A DNA stretch of 64,000 nucleotides from the NCBI RefSeq assembly GCF_051713825.1, contig NZ_JBIOQR010000001.1:868001-932000 (forward strand), written 5' to 3'. The stretch is from Enterococcus_K sp051713825 (GTDB lineage: Bacteria > Bacillota > Bacilli > Lactobacillales > Enterococcaceae). The notes beneath the pieces are model-generated. The model saw only the letters and a list, made by a program, of their open reading frames with translations. It was not told where the DNA came from and did not search any database. Below are positions 1 through 8,213 of the stretch, in pieces. How positions within the stretch are numbered: position 1 is the first letter of the stretch; the number at the start of each line of letters is the position of its first letter. The translations under genes were made by a program, and so were the position numbers.

Positions 1-1
1 A

Positions 2-442
2 GATAAAATTGGTCCTCAGCCGTTAATCATTACAGGACTTATTATGTTGGCAACGACTCAACTTATGTATATGTTTATGACGGAAACGACACCAATTTGG
101 TACTACATTGTGGCAACAGGTATTATGGGACTTGGAAATTCATTGTTCCAATCACCTAATAACACGATGGTTATGAGCAGCGTTACCAAAGATAATTTAG
201 GTGTGGCAGGAAGCATGAACTCATTTGCTAGAAATATCGGAATGGTTATTGGGATTGCGCTTGCGACAACGATTTTGTATCATGCAATGAGTGCTGAATA
301 TGGCAAGCGTGTCACGACCTTTGTTACGAGCCGACCGGATATATTTATCACAGGAATGCGTATTACATTCCTCGGCTCGTTCATTATTTGTGTAGGGGCC
401 TTAGTTTTAACAATTTTCCGTTTGCGTAAAAAAAAGGCATAA
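2..442 (+). CDS. MFS multidrug exporter, C-terminal part (DHA2-like)
   Basis: The reading frame is already open at base 2, so the gene begins before the window and only the last 146 residues are visible. They form about four membrane helices and end in a short basic tail (RLRKKKA). The stretch with GNSLFQSPNNTMVMSSV, followed by a glycine-rich helix, resembles the C-terminal half of 14-helix drug:H+ antiporters of the QacA/EmrB type, which export toxic compounds across the cytoplasmic membrane. The internal ATG at 44 is not a real start. A rho-independent terminator follows 45 bases after the stop. The substrate cannot be judged from this fragment. Confidence 0.8.
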   Translation, partial: DKIGPQPLIITGLIMLATTQLMYMFMTETTPIWYYIVATGIMGLGNSLFQSPNNTMVMSSVTKDNLGVAGSMNSFARNIGMVIGIALATTILYHAMSAEYGKRVTTFVTSRPDIFITGMRITFLGSFIICVGALVLTIFRLRKKKA

Positions 443-486
443 CGAACAATCAGAGGTTATTCTGAATAATTAATTTGTAACGAGAA

Positions 487-532
487 CTGTAGAGAAAGGT
501 GAAATGGGAACAGCCTTTTCTACGGTTTTTTT
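487..532 (+). terminator. Terminator of the MFS exporter gene
   Basis: An imperfect hairpin has arms GTAGAGAAAGG and CCTTTTCTAC (one bulged G) and is followed by GG and seven T. It lies just after the exporter stop codon. Confidence 0.75.
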
Positions 533-834
533 GTGGAAGAGGAGGAATTTCTGTTTTAGTCAATGCAGAAGAAACCAGTCGCAGAAATGCTAGAAAGCGG
601 TATTTTATTTGATGAAAATAGTTTTAGTGAAAAAGTTAGGGTGACAACGATGAAACACCTAGTGTAAATTTGATAACTTCAACCATATTTTATTTAAAAA
701 GTTACTTGAAAGTAGAAGATAGTAATTGGTGATTTCATTTCTCTTCTGTTACAATAGATAGGTAGAACTGTACTATATTTATTTGACGTAAAAAAGAGAC
801 ATCACTAATAAATAGTTGTGGGAGTGAGGAAAAA
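533..834 (+). promoter_or_regulatory. Gene-free stretch with likely promoter of ytkL operon
   Basis: About 300 bases without a convincing gene. A 34-codon ORF at 563-667 has no correctly spaced ribosome binding site. A possible promoter is TTGGTG at 726-731 and TACAAT at 750-755 with an 18-bp spacer and a TG just before the -10 region. A good ribosome binding site (GGAGTGAGG) lies directly before the ATG at 835. Confidence 0.4.
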
Positions 835-1515
835 ATGAAAGTCATTTATCATGGACATTCATGTATCGAGATTCAATTGGCGGATGGTCAAACGGTAATA
901 ATTGATCCGTTCATTACTGGCAATCCTCTATCTGATTTAACTGTCGAGCAGGTGGCTGCAAAGTGGATTCTAGTAACACACGGGCATGCCGACCATCTAG
1001 GGGACATGATTCCAATTGCTAGACAAAATGACGCGACTATCATTAGCATGGTTGAGGTAGCTAATTATGCGCAAAACCAAGGGGTAAAAAGTCATGGAAT
1101 GAACCTAGGTGGCGCGCACTTATTTGATTTTGGTAGAGTGAAATTAGTTAGAGCTGATCACAGCTCTAGTATTGAAGTAGCGGGTGTTGAACAATATATG
1201 GGCTTAGCAAGTGGCATTATTTTTCAAGCGGAAGGAAAGACAATTTATCACGCAGGCGATACAGCACTTTACAGTGATATGCAGCTCTTGGGTGAGCAAT
1301 TTTCTATTGACTTAGCTTTCTTACCGATTGGTGATAATTTTACGATGGGGCCAGATGAGGCAGTCTATGCTGCGAAGTTACTTAAGGCCAAAAAAGTTGT
1401 GCCGATTCATTACAATACTTTCCCGTTAATCAAACAAGAGCCACATGAATTTATCAAAAAACTGCCGAATGACAGTGGGATTGTCCTAGCTGTTGGTGCG
1501 AGCATTGAACTGTAA
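835..1515 (+). CDS. ytkL: MBL-fold metal-dependent hydrolase, UPF0173 (YtkL)
   Basis: A 226-residue single-domain metallo-beta-lactamase-fold protein. The metal-binding motif H49-x-H51-x-D53-H54 is intact, as are D142 in AGDT and H192 near the C-terminus. The length is normal for the UPF0173/YtkL family of soluble hydrolases, whose physiological substrate is not established. The start has a strong ribosome binding site (GGAGTGAGG). It is followed after 11 bases by ytoI and then nrnA, the same order I recall from Bacillus subtilis ytkL-ytoI-ytqI, which suggests one operon linked to nucleotide or RNA turnover. Confidence 0.9.
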   Translation: MKVIYHGHSCIEIQLADGQTVIIDPFITGNPLSDLTVEQVAAKWILVTHGHADHLGDMIPIARQNDATIISMVEVANYAQNQGVKSHGMNLGGAHLFDFGRVKLVRADHSSSIEVAGVEQYMGLASGIIFQAEGKTIYHAGDTALYSDMQLLGEQFSIDLAFLPIGDNFTMGPDEAVYAAKLLKAKKVVPIHYNTFPLIKQEPHEFIKKLPNDSGIVLAVGASIEL

Positions 1516-1526
1516 AGGAGAAACGT

Positions 1527-2858
1527 ATGGCAACAAAACATGATTTAATCCTTGCCCATATCGAAAGTTTACCAGTTGGACATCGCATTTCTGTCCGAAG
1601 TATCGCAAAGGATTTGAGTGTCAGTGAAGGAACGGCTTATCGAGCGATTAAGGACGCAGAAAATGTCGGACTTGTGTCGACTATTCAGCGAGTGGGTACG
1701 ATTCGTATTGAACGAAAATTAAAAAAACATATCGAGCGATTGACGTTTGGTGAAGTAGTTCGAATTATTGAGGGAGACGTTCTAGGTGGGCATACTGGAC
1801 TAGATAAGGTACTAAATAAATTTGTTATTGGCGCGATGACCAAAGCTGCGATGGAACGATATATTACCCCGGGCTCTTTGATGATTGTTGGGAATCGAGT
1901 GGAGGTCCAAAAACTGGCCTTGGAGGATGGCGCAGCAGTGTTAATTACAGGAGGGTTTGATACAGCACCTGAAATTGCTAAGCTGGCGGATGAATTAGAG
2001 ATGCCTGTTCTACGCACGACTTATGATACATTTACTGTGGCGACGATGATTAATCGAGCGTTAAGTGATCAATTAATCAAAAAAGATATCATGCTGGTCA
2101 GTGATATATATATGTCTCTTGAAAAAACACAATATCTTAGTGCAACCGATACGGTGCTAGATTATAAAAACTTATCTGAGCGTACGGGACATTCACGATT
2201 TCCAGTTGTGAACAAAAGTATGCGTGTTGTCGGAATTGTTACTGCAAAAGATGTTGTCGGTAAAGTCGATGGCCAATTAATCGAACGAGTGATGACTAGA
2301 GAACCGATTGTTGTCAAAAAAGGCATGAGTGTTGCCTCCGTTAGTCACCAAATGATTTGGGATGGTCTTGAGGTTATGCCAGTTGTGGCGGATGATTTAT
2401 CATTAGGTGGTCTTGTTACACGACAAGATGTGATGAAGGCGATGCAGTTGGTCCAAAGACAACCGCAAATTTCGGATACTTTATCTGATCAAATCTCAGG
2501 AGAAGTCATCACGATTGAAGAGGATCAAGAAGGTGCTAAATTAGGGCAACCACAGTTTCATTTTGTTGTTTCTCCGCAAATGGTAAACAGCGTCGGAACA
2601 ATTTCATTTGGTGTGTTGAGTGAAGTTATTTCCAATGTGGCACAAAAGACTATGATGATGAATCAAAAACGCAATATTATTATCGAACAGATGAACCTGC
2701 ATTACTTACGATTGATCCAATTAGAAAGTGAGCTAGATGTTCGACCGAAAATTCTTGAAATGGGTCGTCGTTCAGCTAAAATAGATATTGAAGTGTACAT
2801 CGAAAATACAATTGTGGCTAAAGCAATTGTTGTTTGCCAAATGATGGAGCGCTCTTAA
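1527..2858 (+). CDS. ytoI: DRTGG/CBS domain regulator-like protein YtoI
   Basis: A 443-residue multidomain cytoplasmic protein. Residues 1-60 form a winged-helix-like DNA-binding domain (a segment VSEGTAYRAIKDAE looks like the recognition helix). Residues about 70-180 match a DRTGG domain, about 190-315 contain two CBS motifs that normally bind adenine nucleotides, and the last 110 residues resemble a hotdog thioesterase-like domain. This order is that of B. subtilis YtoI. Its function is unknown; a nucleotide-responsive regulator is the obvious inference. It starts 11 bases after ytkL with an AAAGGAG site and overlaps nothing. Confidence 0.88.
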   Translation: MATKHDLILAHIESLPVGHRISVRSIAKDLSVSEGTAYRAIKDAENVGLVSTIQRVGTIRIERKLKKHIERLTFGEVVRIIEGDVLGGHTGLDKVLNKFVIGAMTKAAMERYITPGSLMIVGNRVEVQKLALEDGAAVLITGGFDTAPEIAKLADELEMPVLRTTYDTFTVATMINRALSDQLIKKDIMLVSDIYMSLEKTQYLSATDTVLDYKNLSERTGHSRFPVVNKSMRVVGIVTAKDVVGKVDGQLIERVMTREPIVVKKGMSVASVSHQMIWDGLEVMPVVADDLSLGGLVTRQDVMKAMQLVQRQPQISDTLSDQISGEVITIEEDQEGAKLGQPQFHFVVSPQMVNSVGTISFGVLSEVISNVAQKTMMMNQKRNIIIEQMNLHYLRLIQLESELDVRPKILEMGRRSAKIDIEVYIENTIVAKAIVVCQMMERS

Positions 2859-2881
2859 GCCAGAGGAGAGTAGAAGAAATA

Positions 2882-3838
2882 ATGGAAGTACAAGAACAAA
2901 TTCTAGAAACAATTAAACAATACAACCGAATTATTATTCATCGACATCAGCGCCCGGATCCTGATGCGCTAGGCTCACAAGTTGGTTTAGCAGAAATTCT
3001 CCGCACAAGCTTTCCTGATAAAGAAATCTTTCAAGTGGGAGGGCCTGTTGAAGGGTTGGATTTTTTAGCAGAGATGCAACCGATAGAAGATGAGTTATAT
3101 AAATGCGCCTTGGTGATTGTCACAGATACAGCCAACTCACCAAGAATCAGTGATGAACGTTATGCGCTAGGGGATAAACTAATCAAAATTGACCACCATC
3201 CAAATGATGAGCCGTATGGTGACTTGGTGTGGGTCAATACGAAAGCTAGTAGCTGTAGCGAAATGATTGCTGATTTTTGTTTTCAATTTCCCGAAGACCT
3301 AACGATGAACCAGGAAGCGGCTCGTTTATTGTATGGTGGAATTGTTGGAGACACAGGCCGATTTATTTATCCAGCAACCACTCCACATACAATGGAAACA
3401 GCGGCAAAATTAATGACATTTGGCTTTGATGTAACCAAATTGAATCGCGAGTTAGATCAAAAACCGATGTCTGTAGCAAAATTGTCAGGTTACGTTTATC
3501 AAAATATTCAAGTTGATGCAAATGGCGCCGGAAAAGTTATGTTGCCACAAGAAGTTTTGAATGAGTTTCAAGTGGTTGATTCTGAAACTGCCGCAGTGGT
3601 TTCTTTACCAGGCTCTATTGATGAGGTATTGGCATGGGCAATCTTTGTTCAACAACCTGAAGGCTATTATCGTGTACGTTTGCGTTCTAAAGGCCCGGTA
3701 ATTAACGAGCTAGCCAAACGTCATCATGGAGGCGGTCATCCACTGGCTAGTGGAGCCAATGCTAAAAATTTAGCAGAAGTTGAAGAAATTTATCAAGAAA
3801 TTCAACAGCTCTGTGAGGCATTTGTTTGTGAAGAATAA
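2882..3838 (+). CDS. nrnA: Bifunctional oligoribonuclease/PAP phosphatase NrnA
   Basis: A DHH/DHHA1 phosphoesterase of 318 residues. It degrades nanoRNA to mononucleotides and dephosphorylates pAp, a by-product of CoA-dependent and sulfate metabolism. Visible motifs are HRHQRPDPDALGS near residue 20, a DTA motif, DHHPND near residue 100 and the C-terminal GGGHPLASG of DHHA1. The frame is open from 2834, but an upstream start would overlap ytoI; the ATG at 2882 follows a GAGGAG site (somewhat distant) and gives the N-terminus expected for the family. It closes the ytkL-ytoI-nrnA operon. Confidence 0.92.
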   Translation: MEVQEQILETIKQYNRIIIHRHQRPDPDALGSQVGLAEILRTSFPDKEIFQVGGPVEGLDFLAEMQPIEDELYKCALVIVTDTANSPRISDERYALGDKLIKIDHHPNDEPYGDLVWVNTKASSCSEMIADFCFQFPEDLTMNQEAARLLYGGIVGDTGRFIYPATTPHTMETAAKLMTFGFDVTKLNRELDQKPMSVAKLSGYVYQNIQVDANGAGKVMLPQEVLNEFQVVDSETAAVVSLPGSIDEVLAWAIFVQQPEGYYRVRLRSKGPVINELAKRHHGGGHPLASGANAKNLAEVEEIYQEIQQLCEAFVCEE

Positions 3839-3895
3839 AAACTAAAATAATAGATAAATGAAAGTTTTTTTGTCCAAAAATTTGTAATAAAATAG

Positions 3896-3935
3896 CCCTA
3901 TCATAAAGCATATCGATTGAAACTTTGTGGTAGGG
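3896..3935. terminator. Hairpin after nrnA, weak terminator candidate
   Basis: A 13-bp stem with G-T wobbles has arms CCCTATCATAAAG and CTTTGTGGTAGGG. No good T-run follows on either strand, so it may be only an RNA processing or attenuating hairpin. The rest of the 230-base gap before the next gene shows nothing convincing. Confidence 0.45.
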
Positions 3936-4070
3936 TTACTTGTATGAGAGTCGAAGGTTTTATTTCAGATGAGATAAGAGATACTTCAAAAGATGAGGGC
4001 TTTTCAAATAGCACGGGATGAGCTAAAATGAAGCTTCAAGAATGAATAAGAATAGATTAGGAGAAAGAAG

Positions 4071-4409
4071 ATGACAACATTACCAAATTGCCCATCATGT
4101 GGGTCAGCGTATACTTATGAAGATAGAGGACTGTTTGTTTGTCCAGAATGTGGAAATGAATGGAATGAATCTGCTGCAGCACCTGAAGAAGAAGGGCTAG
4201 TTGTGAAAGATTCAAACGGAAATCTTTTACAAGAGGGCGATAGTGTAACAGTAATCAAGGACTTAAAAGTGAAAGGTGCATCTAACCCAATCAAACAAGG
4301 GACAAAGGTAAAAAACATTCGTTTAGTTGAAGGAGACCACAATATTGACTGTAAAGTTGATGGGTTTGGCCCAATGAAATTAAAATCAGAATTCGTGAAG
4401 AAAAACTAA
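4071..4409 (+). CDS. yjdM: Zinc-ribbon protein, PhnA/YjdM family
   Basis: A 112-residue protein with an N-terminal zinc ribbon (C7-x2-C10 and C24-x2-C27) and a C-terminal KOW/SH3-like beta domain with the family signature VVKDSNGNLLQEGDSV. The family is annotated as alkylphosphonate utilisation PhnA/YjdM because of its position in E. coli, but it is not the phosphonoacetate hydrolase and its role is unknown. The ribosome binding site is AGGAGAAAG. It is probably transcribed alone. Confidence 0.9.
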   Translation: MTTLPNCPSCGSAYTYEDRGLFVCPECGNEWNESAAAPEEEGLVVKDSNGNLLQEGDSVTVIKDLKVKGASNPIKQGTKVKNIRLVEGDHNIDCKVDGFGPMKLKSEFVKKN

Positions 4410-4502
4410 AGCTACATATTATTCAAAGTGTCTTCACAAGTTTTTCACTAATTTTATGCTACAATTGTTGCAGTAGCAAATCTATTTGAGGAGGGATTTA
4501 AG

Positions 4503-5207
4503 ATGTATGGATTAGGTGGTTTTTTCTTTGATCCAACCTACTTTTTAGTCATCATAGGTCTGGTCATTTCTATGGCTGCATCGGCTTACGTCAATAGTAC
4601 TTTCCGAAAATATGATCAAGTAAAAAGTAAAAAACAGGTGACAGGCACACAAGCTGCACAATACATTTTACACAACCAAGGGATTAACAATGTGGGTGTT
4701 CAACAAGTCTCTGGAGATTTAACTGACAACTATAATTCTGGGAATAAGTTATTGAGTTTATCTCAAGCAACTGCTCAGTCGACATCTGTTGCCGCGATTG
4801 GTGTGGCTGCTCATGAATGTGGGCATGCCGTACAAGATCATACTGGCTATAGTCCGCTAAAATTGCGAGCTGCGATTGTCCCTGTAGCGAATATCGGGTC
4901 GATGGCTTCATTTCCATTAATTTTACTGGGTCTATTTTTAGGTCAAAATCAGGTTCTAATTAATTTAGGGATTTTTGCGTTTTCATTGGCTTTGTTATTT
5001 CAATTAATTACACTCCCTGTTGAATTTAATGCGTCTCGTCGGGCGTTACAGATTCTGGGCGAGGGTGGTTTGTTAACGGAAGATGAAGTTCCAATGGCTA
5101 GACATGTCTTGTTTGCGGCAGCGTTGACGTATGTTGCAGCAGCAACGGCAACATTTTTACAGCTACTTCGGTTGATTCTATTATTTGGTGGCAATCGCCG
5201 AGATTAA
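4503..5207 (+). CDS. yugP: Membrane zinc metallopeptidase, YugP family
   Basis: A 234-residue integral membrane protein with a helix at the N-terminus and three or four more in the C-terminal half. The zinc site H104-E-x-G-H108 is intact, and the segment PVEFNASRRAL probably supplies the third ligand, as in other members of the neutral zinc metallopeptidase family PF04298. Its substrate is unknown. The start follows GAGGAGG. A strong terminator lies directly downstream, so it is likely monocistronic. Confidence 0.88.
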   Translation: MYGLGGFFFDPTYFLVIIGLVISMAASAYVNSTFRKYDQVKSKKQVTGTQAAQYILHNQGINNVGVQQVSGDLTDNYNSGNKLLSLSQATAQSTSVAAIGVAAHECGHAVQDHTGYSPLKLRAAIVPVANIGSMASFPLILLGLFLGQNQVLINLGIFAFSLALLFQLITLPVEFNASRRALQILGEGGLLTEDEVPMARHVLFAAALTYVAAATATFLQLLRLILLFGGNRRD

Positions 5208-5217
5208 GTATTCAGCC

Positions 5218-5268
5218 AAAAGTTCAAGAATCACACTCTTTGCGAGTTATTCTTGAACTTTTTTATTT
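5218..5268 (+). terminator. Rho-independent terminator after yugP
   Basis: Perfect 13-bp arms (AAAAGTTCAAGAA / TTCTTGAACTTTT) around an 18-base loop, running into a T-rich tail. Confidence 0.9.
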
Positions 5269-5292
5269 TGATAAGGAGGTCGAGAGTCACAA

Positions 5293-5625
5293 ATGTCAAA
5301 CTTCGTGCTGCTAATTCGGTTCCTTTTAGAGATAAGCACAATCATCGGTTTGTTTACAGGAACATTTATTAGTGAAGTATTCGAGTATAAGCTTTTATTC
5401 TTTGTTGTGAGTATTGTTCTGACCCTGTTATGGGCAAGGTATGGCGCTCCCAAGTCACCACACGTGTTTGTTGGGTTTCAGAAGCTACTGCTAGAAATTT
5501 TTGTCTATACAGTAGGCAGTATCGGCTTTTACCAATTATTTGGCATCCGAGTAGGCACCTTCTATCTGGTCGTTGTGGTGATTGATTTGGCTTTGATGTA
5601 TCTATTAGGTTTGCAGGGACATTAG
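5293..5625 (+). CDS. Small four-helix membrane protein, YrdB/DUF2568 family
   Basis: A 110-residue hydrophobic protein with four predicted membrane helices. The motif ARYGAPKSPH between helices 2 and 3 is typical of the YrdB (DUF2568) family, which has no assigned function. GGAGG at 5276 precedes the start by 13 bases, which is somewhat long, but no better start exists. It lies alone between a terminator and the next small gene. Confidence 0.75.
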   Translation: MSNFVLLIRFLLEISTIIGLFTGTFISEVFEYKLLFFVVSIVLTLLWARYGAPKSPHVFVGFQKLLLEIFVYTVGSIGFYQLFGIRVGTFYLVVVVIDLALMYLLGLQGH

Positions 5626-5701
5626 TAAGTAGAAGTGGAATAAGTGTATTATTTTCTTAGCTGTGATATGATGAGTTTATGAAATAAAGGAGCTGATAGT
5701 T

Positions 5702-6037
5702 ATGAAAACATCAACAAAACTGGCGATTACTTTAGGTGTTGCTGCAGCTGCGGGAACAACAGCGACTGTTATTGTATCTGGGAAGGTGCTTGGAAAAGTA
5801 AAACATCTTTCGAATCGTTGCAAAGCTAAAAAGTTTGTACATGATAAGTTTGATGGGAATGAAAAGTTATTAGGAATCGTCGACGATTTATCAGATTCGG
5901 ATTTAGATTCAATGCTGAGTGTTCTTGGGAAAATTAAAGATGGACGTAAGGCAGTTTCTGAATATGGTGAAACGCTGAAGGATTCGTCTGAGGATTTGAA
6001 GGATCGTTTATTCAAATTTGTCGATAAAATTTTATAA
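5702..6037 (+). CDS. Small membrane-anchored protein of unknown function
   Basis: A 111-residue protein that I do not recognise. Residues 6-28 form one hydrophobic, alanine-rich segment (an anchor or signal-like helix), followed by a soluble, charged, helical domain with an aspartate-rich patch (DDLSDSDLDSM). There is no lipobox. AAAGGAG eight bases upstream supports the ATG. It ends inside a strong bidirectional terminator. The architecture is compatible with a small extracytoplasmic or membrane-tethered stress protein, but this is only a guess. Confidence 0.65.
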   Translation: MKTSTKLAITLGVAAAAGTTATVIVSGKVLGKVKHLSNRCKAKKFVHDKFDGNEKLLGIVDDLSDSDLDSMLSVLGKIKDGRKAVSEYGETLKDSSEDLKDRLFKFVDKIL

Positions 6038-6092
6038 AAATGATTTGATGGATGAGTAGGTATTTGAGCTCATCCATCAAATCATTTTTATA
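6037..6092. terminator. Bidirectional terminator, 20-bp perfect stem
   Basis: Arms at 6037-6056 and 6069-6088 are perfectly complementary (first arm starts AAAATGATTTGATGG). Both strands end in a run of T, so it can stop the gene at 5702 and the toxin gene on the minus strand. Confidence 0.92.
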
Positions 6093-6106
6093 AATTCATT
6101 TCGTGG

Positions 6107-6979
6107 TCATAGGGAGAATTTTTCTTTTGTATTTTTGTCGTTGATTTTGGCGACAGCTTCCGCAATACTTACAAGCTCTTTCATCGTATTTTGAACTTCT
6201 GGATCACTTACATCTCTTCTTTCAAGTAATTCGATGGTCCTATTAATACTCGATGTCGCCATGTGAACTTCATCTTTCGATAAATTAGATTCCAGCATTT
6301 CATCGAAAACTTCTCTAGGTGATAAATCAGGAGTTTCTTTTTGACTATACAGAGTCTCGCCAGCTCGATTTAACAATCGAATGTTTGTAAATGTCCCCGA
6401 CTTGTAGAGAGTATCTAAATTATTGGGAATATTTTTCACAATTAAATCATGATGTTCTTTCGGAGTAGCACGTGCCAACTCAGGTTTAATGGAGTAGGCC
6501 TCTTCATATCTGGTTAACGTACTCAAATAAGATATAAGTGGATTGACAGTCATAACTAATAACTCAGACTCATATCCTTTTTGACTCAGCATTTCAGCCG
6601 TTTTTAAAGGAACTTCAAAAGTTCGCAATGTTCCTTCAATTAAGAGATTATAGTCTGAATCGCTTAATTCTTCAACCAACTCTTCCACCATTTGCCCAGC
6701 AAACTTAGCTGTGTACTTCACATCTGCTTTTCCATATGTTTTTGTAAGTAACTCACTGTTAGGATGAGCTTCTCTGAATGTATCTCCATCAATGATTATT
6801 AGATTTCCATCGGTTGCTTCACCCACTAAACGATGGAACTTCGATTTTCCAGCGCCACTTTGCCCACCTAATAAAAAGGCCTTAGGGGCACTGGTTTGTC
6901 GAATTCCTGCAGTTAAGCTTTGTGTAATTAATTCTTTAGCAGAAAGGAACTCGGATTGAGAGTAGTGACTGATATCCAT
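6107..6979 (-). CDS. Zeta toxin / PezT-like kinase
   Basis: A 290-residue zeta-toxin kinase. It has a Walker A motif GGQSGAGKS (residues 38-46), the substrate-binding DGD at 64-66, and EGTLR (115-119), all in family positions. Zeta/PezT toxins phosphorylate UDP-N-acetylglucosamine and so block wall synthesis. The protein is longer than PezT of pneumococcus (about 250 residues), with an extra helical C-terminal part (about 230-290). The start ATG shares one base with the stop of the antitoxin gene (TAATG), so the two are translationally coupled. It belongs to a three-gene minus-strand module that ends at a bidirectional terminator. Confidence 0.9.
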   Translation of the reverse strand: MDISHYSQSEFLSAKELITQSLTAGIRQTSAPKAFLLGGQSGAGKSKFHRLVGEATDGNLIIIDGDTFREAHPNSELLTKTYGKADVKYTAKFAGQMVEELVEELSDSDYNLLIEGTLRTFEVPLKTAEMLSQKGYESELLVMTVNPLISYLSTLTRYEEAYSIKPELARATPKEHHDLIVKNIPNNLDTLYKSGTFTNIRLLNRAGETLYSQKETPDLSPREVFDEMLESNLSKDEVHMATSSINRTIELLERRDVSDPEVQNTMKELVSIAEAVAKINDKNTKEKFSL

Positions 6980-7464
6980 TACGCGACATTTCCTTTACTC
7001 ATAGTTTCAACTAGTTCATCAACATAAGATGCTGATTCTTTTAAGAACCCCTCTAGTTCTTTTAATTGTTCCATATCATCTGCATACAAAATCTTATTAT
7101 TTTGCACTTTAGCGAGTTTAAAGAAGTAGATTTTTAATGGGTGTAAATCGTCAGTAATATTTTCTCTAATTAAGAGCTTCATCAAATGAGCAGATATCCA
7201 TGCTGCATACTCTTTGAGCACCTCTTTACGTAGAGTTAACTCATATTCTTCAGTTAAACTCATCTTATTTTGAATCAAGTCATTTGTCTTAAGTTCAAAT
7301 AGGCTAGCTATTTTTTCTATCATATCTAAGCTTGGTTCTCTATCGCCAGTTTCATATCTAGAAGCAGCTGCTTTGGATACACCAAGTTTTTCGCCCATCT
7401 CTCTAAGCGACCAATCTTTTCCTGCTCTTAGTTTACGTAGTTTTTCATAATCAAAATGTGCCAT
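6979..7464 (-). CDS. XRE-family antitoxin, PezA-like
   Basis: A 161-residue protein with an N-terminal helix-turn-helix (residues about 5-60: LREMGEKLGVSKAAASRYETG) and a helical C-terminal domain, the plan and length of PezA. PezA binds and neutralises PezT and represses its own operon. I chose ATG 7464, which follows AAAGGGGAT; the frame is open to a GTG at 7536 that overlaps the stop of the upstream gene, and a 24-residue hydrophobic extension from there looks unlikely. Its partner toxin starts on its stop codon. Confidence 0.88.
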   Translation of the reverse strand: MAHFDYEKLRKLRAGKDWSLREMGEKLGVSKAAASRYETGDREPSLDMIEKIASLFELKTNDLIQNKMSLTEEYELTLRKEVLKEYAAWISAHLMKLLIRENITDDLHPLKIYFFKLAKVQNNKILYADDMEQLKELEGFLKESASYVDELVETMSKGNVA

Positions 7465-7532
7465 AATGACATCCCCTTTCGTCTCCTTAATGGTAACACG
7501 AAATGCCTGTAAAAGCAAAAAAACTAGAATTA

Positions 7533-7964
7533 TCACACGGATATATCTTGTTCTATCTCATTTTGGAGGTCACGATAGGCTGCCTTGTTTAGGTAGTCTT
7601 GCAACCCTTTTCGGTTTTTCATAACTAACCACCAAGAAAGATTAGCTCTTTCTTTCGATGAGCGTGGTCCTGTTGGCACTTGCCTTAAATTTGTATCTAT
7701 GGACCTCCTTTCAGCTTCAGTCAAAACAACCGTTTGTGAAATATCGTATACTGGCACACTAATGAAATCACTAACATCATTTGAACCAGGTTCAAATACT
7801 GGCTTTAGTATCATTATAGGATGATCCATCTCATTAACATCGACTTGTCGACCTAGAGTTCGCCATTGAGCTGAGCCAAAAACTACTGTAGCTTCTGAAT
7901 TTTGCGATAATACCAATTGTTTGTTATCGGTTGATAAGGATTGCAAGTTTGATTTAGGAATCAT
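7533..7964 (-). CDS. ArdC-N-like ssDNA-binding domain protein (short)
   Basis: A 143-residue protein. Residues 10-90 carry the pattern N-x2-L-V-x3-Q-x4-AT-x-V, then QWRTLGRQV and VPVYDISQT, which is what I know from the N-terminal single-strand DNA-binding domain of ArdC/LtrC anti-restriction proteins of conjugative elements. The usual C-terminal metallopeptidase domain is absent, so this is a stand-alone domain or a truncated relative. The remaining 50 residues are not recognised. It is the first gene of the module with the PezA-like antitoxin and zeta toxin, about 70 bases upstream of the antitoxin start. The family call is from motif memory. Confidence 0.6.
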   Translation of the reverse strand: MIPKSNLQSLSTDNKQLVLSQNSEATVVFGSAQWRTLGRQVDVNEMDHPIMILKPVFEPGSNDVSDFISVPVYDISQTVVLTEAERRSIDTNLRQVPTGPRSSKERANLSWWLVMKNRKGLQDYLNKAAYRDLQNEIEQDISV

Positions 7965-8052
7965 TTTTTTTATTTTCAGTATCCTGGATTAGCGAAGAAC
8001 TTCTAATAAACTTTTTAGTGGATGATAGGGGTGTTATTTTTGTGAAATGAGT

Positions 8053-8079
8053 AAAATAAAAAAGGCCAATTAAGCCTTG
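8053..8079 (-). terminator. Terminator of SRP RNA gene
   Basis: On the minus strand AAGGC-TTAATT-GGCCTT is followed by TTTTATTTTA. It lies directly after the SRP RNA. Confidence 0.8.
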
Positions 8080-8084
8080 TATAC

Positions 8085-8181
8085 TTCATTATAATCAGAC
8101 ACATGGCGGCACCCACTTAGTGCTGCTTCCTTCCGGATCTGACACGCTTCATGAGCCCACCATTGTCCTAGCCTTTCGGCA
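8085..8181 (-). ncRNA. ffs: Signal recognition particle RNA (4.5S-type, small)
   Basis: The minus strand contains the invariant SRP helix 8 core: GTGTCAGATCCGGAAGGAAG, with the GGAA tetraloop and the asymmetric AGCA side (AGCAGCACTAA). Outer arms (GGACAATGGTGG with CCGCCATGTGTC) close the rod. It forms the ribonucleoprotein with Ffh that targets membrane proteins. A TATACT -10-like box sits just upstream, near the end of tadA. Ends are approximate. The ffs-tadA arrangement is common in Firmicutes. Confidence 0.93.
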
Positions 8182-8213
8182 TAAATTAGTATAACGTATT
8201 TTTATCTGTTTGG

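Noticed and set aside
563..667. 34-codon plus-strand ORF after the MFS exporter
   Set aside because: GGAGG nearby is too far from the ATG and the sequence resembles nothing; probably chance.
3944..4021. 25-codon ORF between nrnA and the PhnA-like gene
   Set aside because: No ribosome binding site and it starts inside the arm of a hairpin region.
7465..7536. 24-residue N-terminal extension of the PezA-like antitoxin from GTG 7536
   Set aside because: It overlaps the upstream stop (GTGA) but lacks a ribosome binding site, while ATG 7464 has AAAGGGGAT and begins right at the expected HTH domain.
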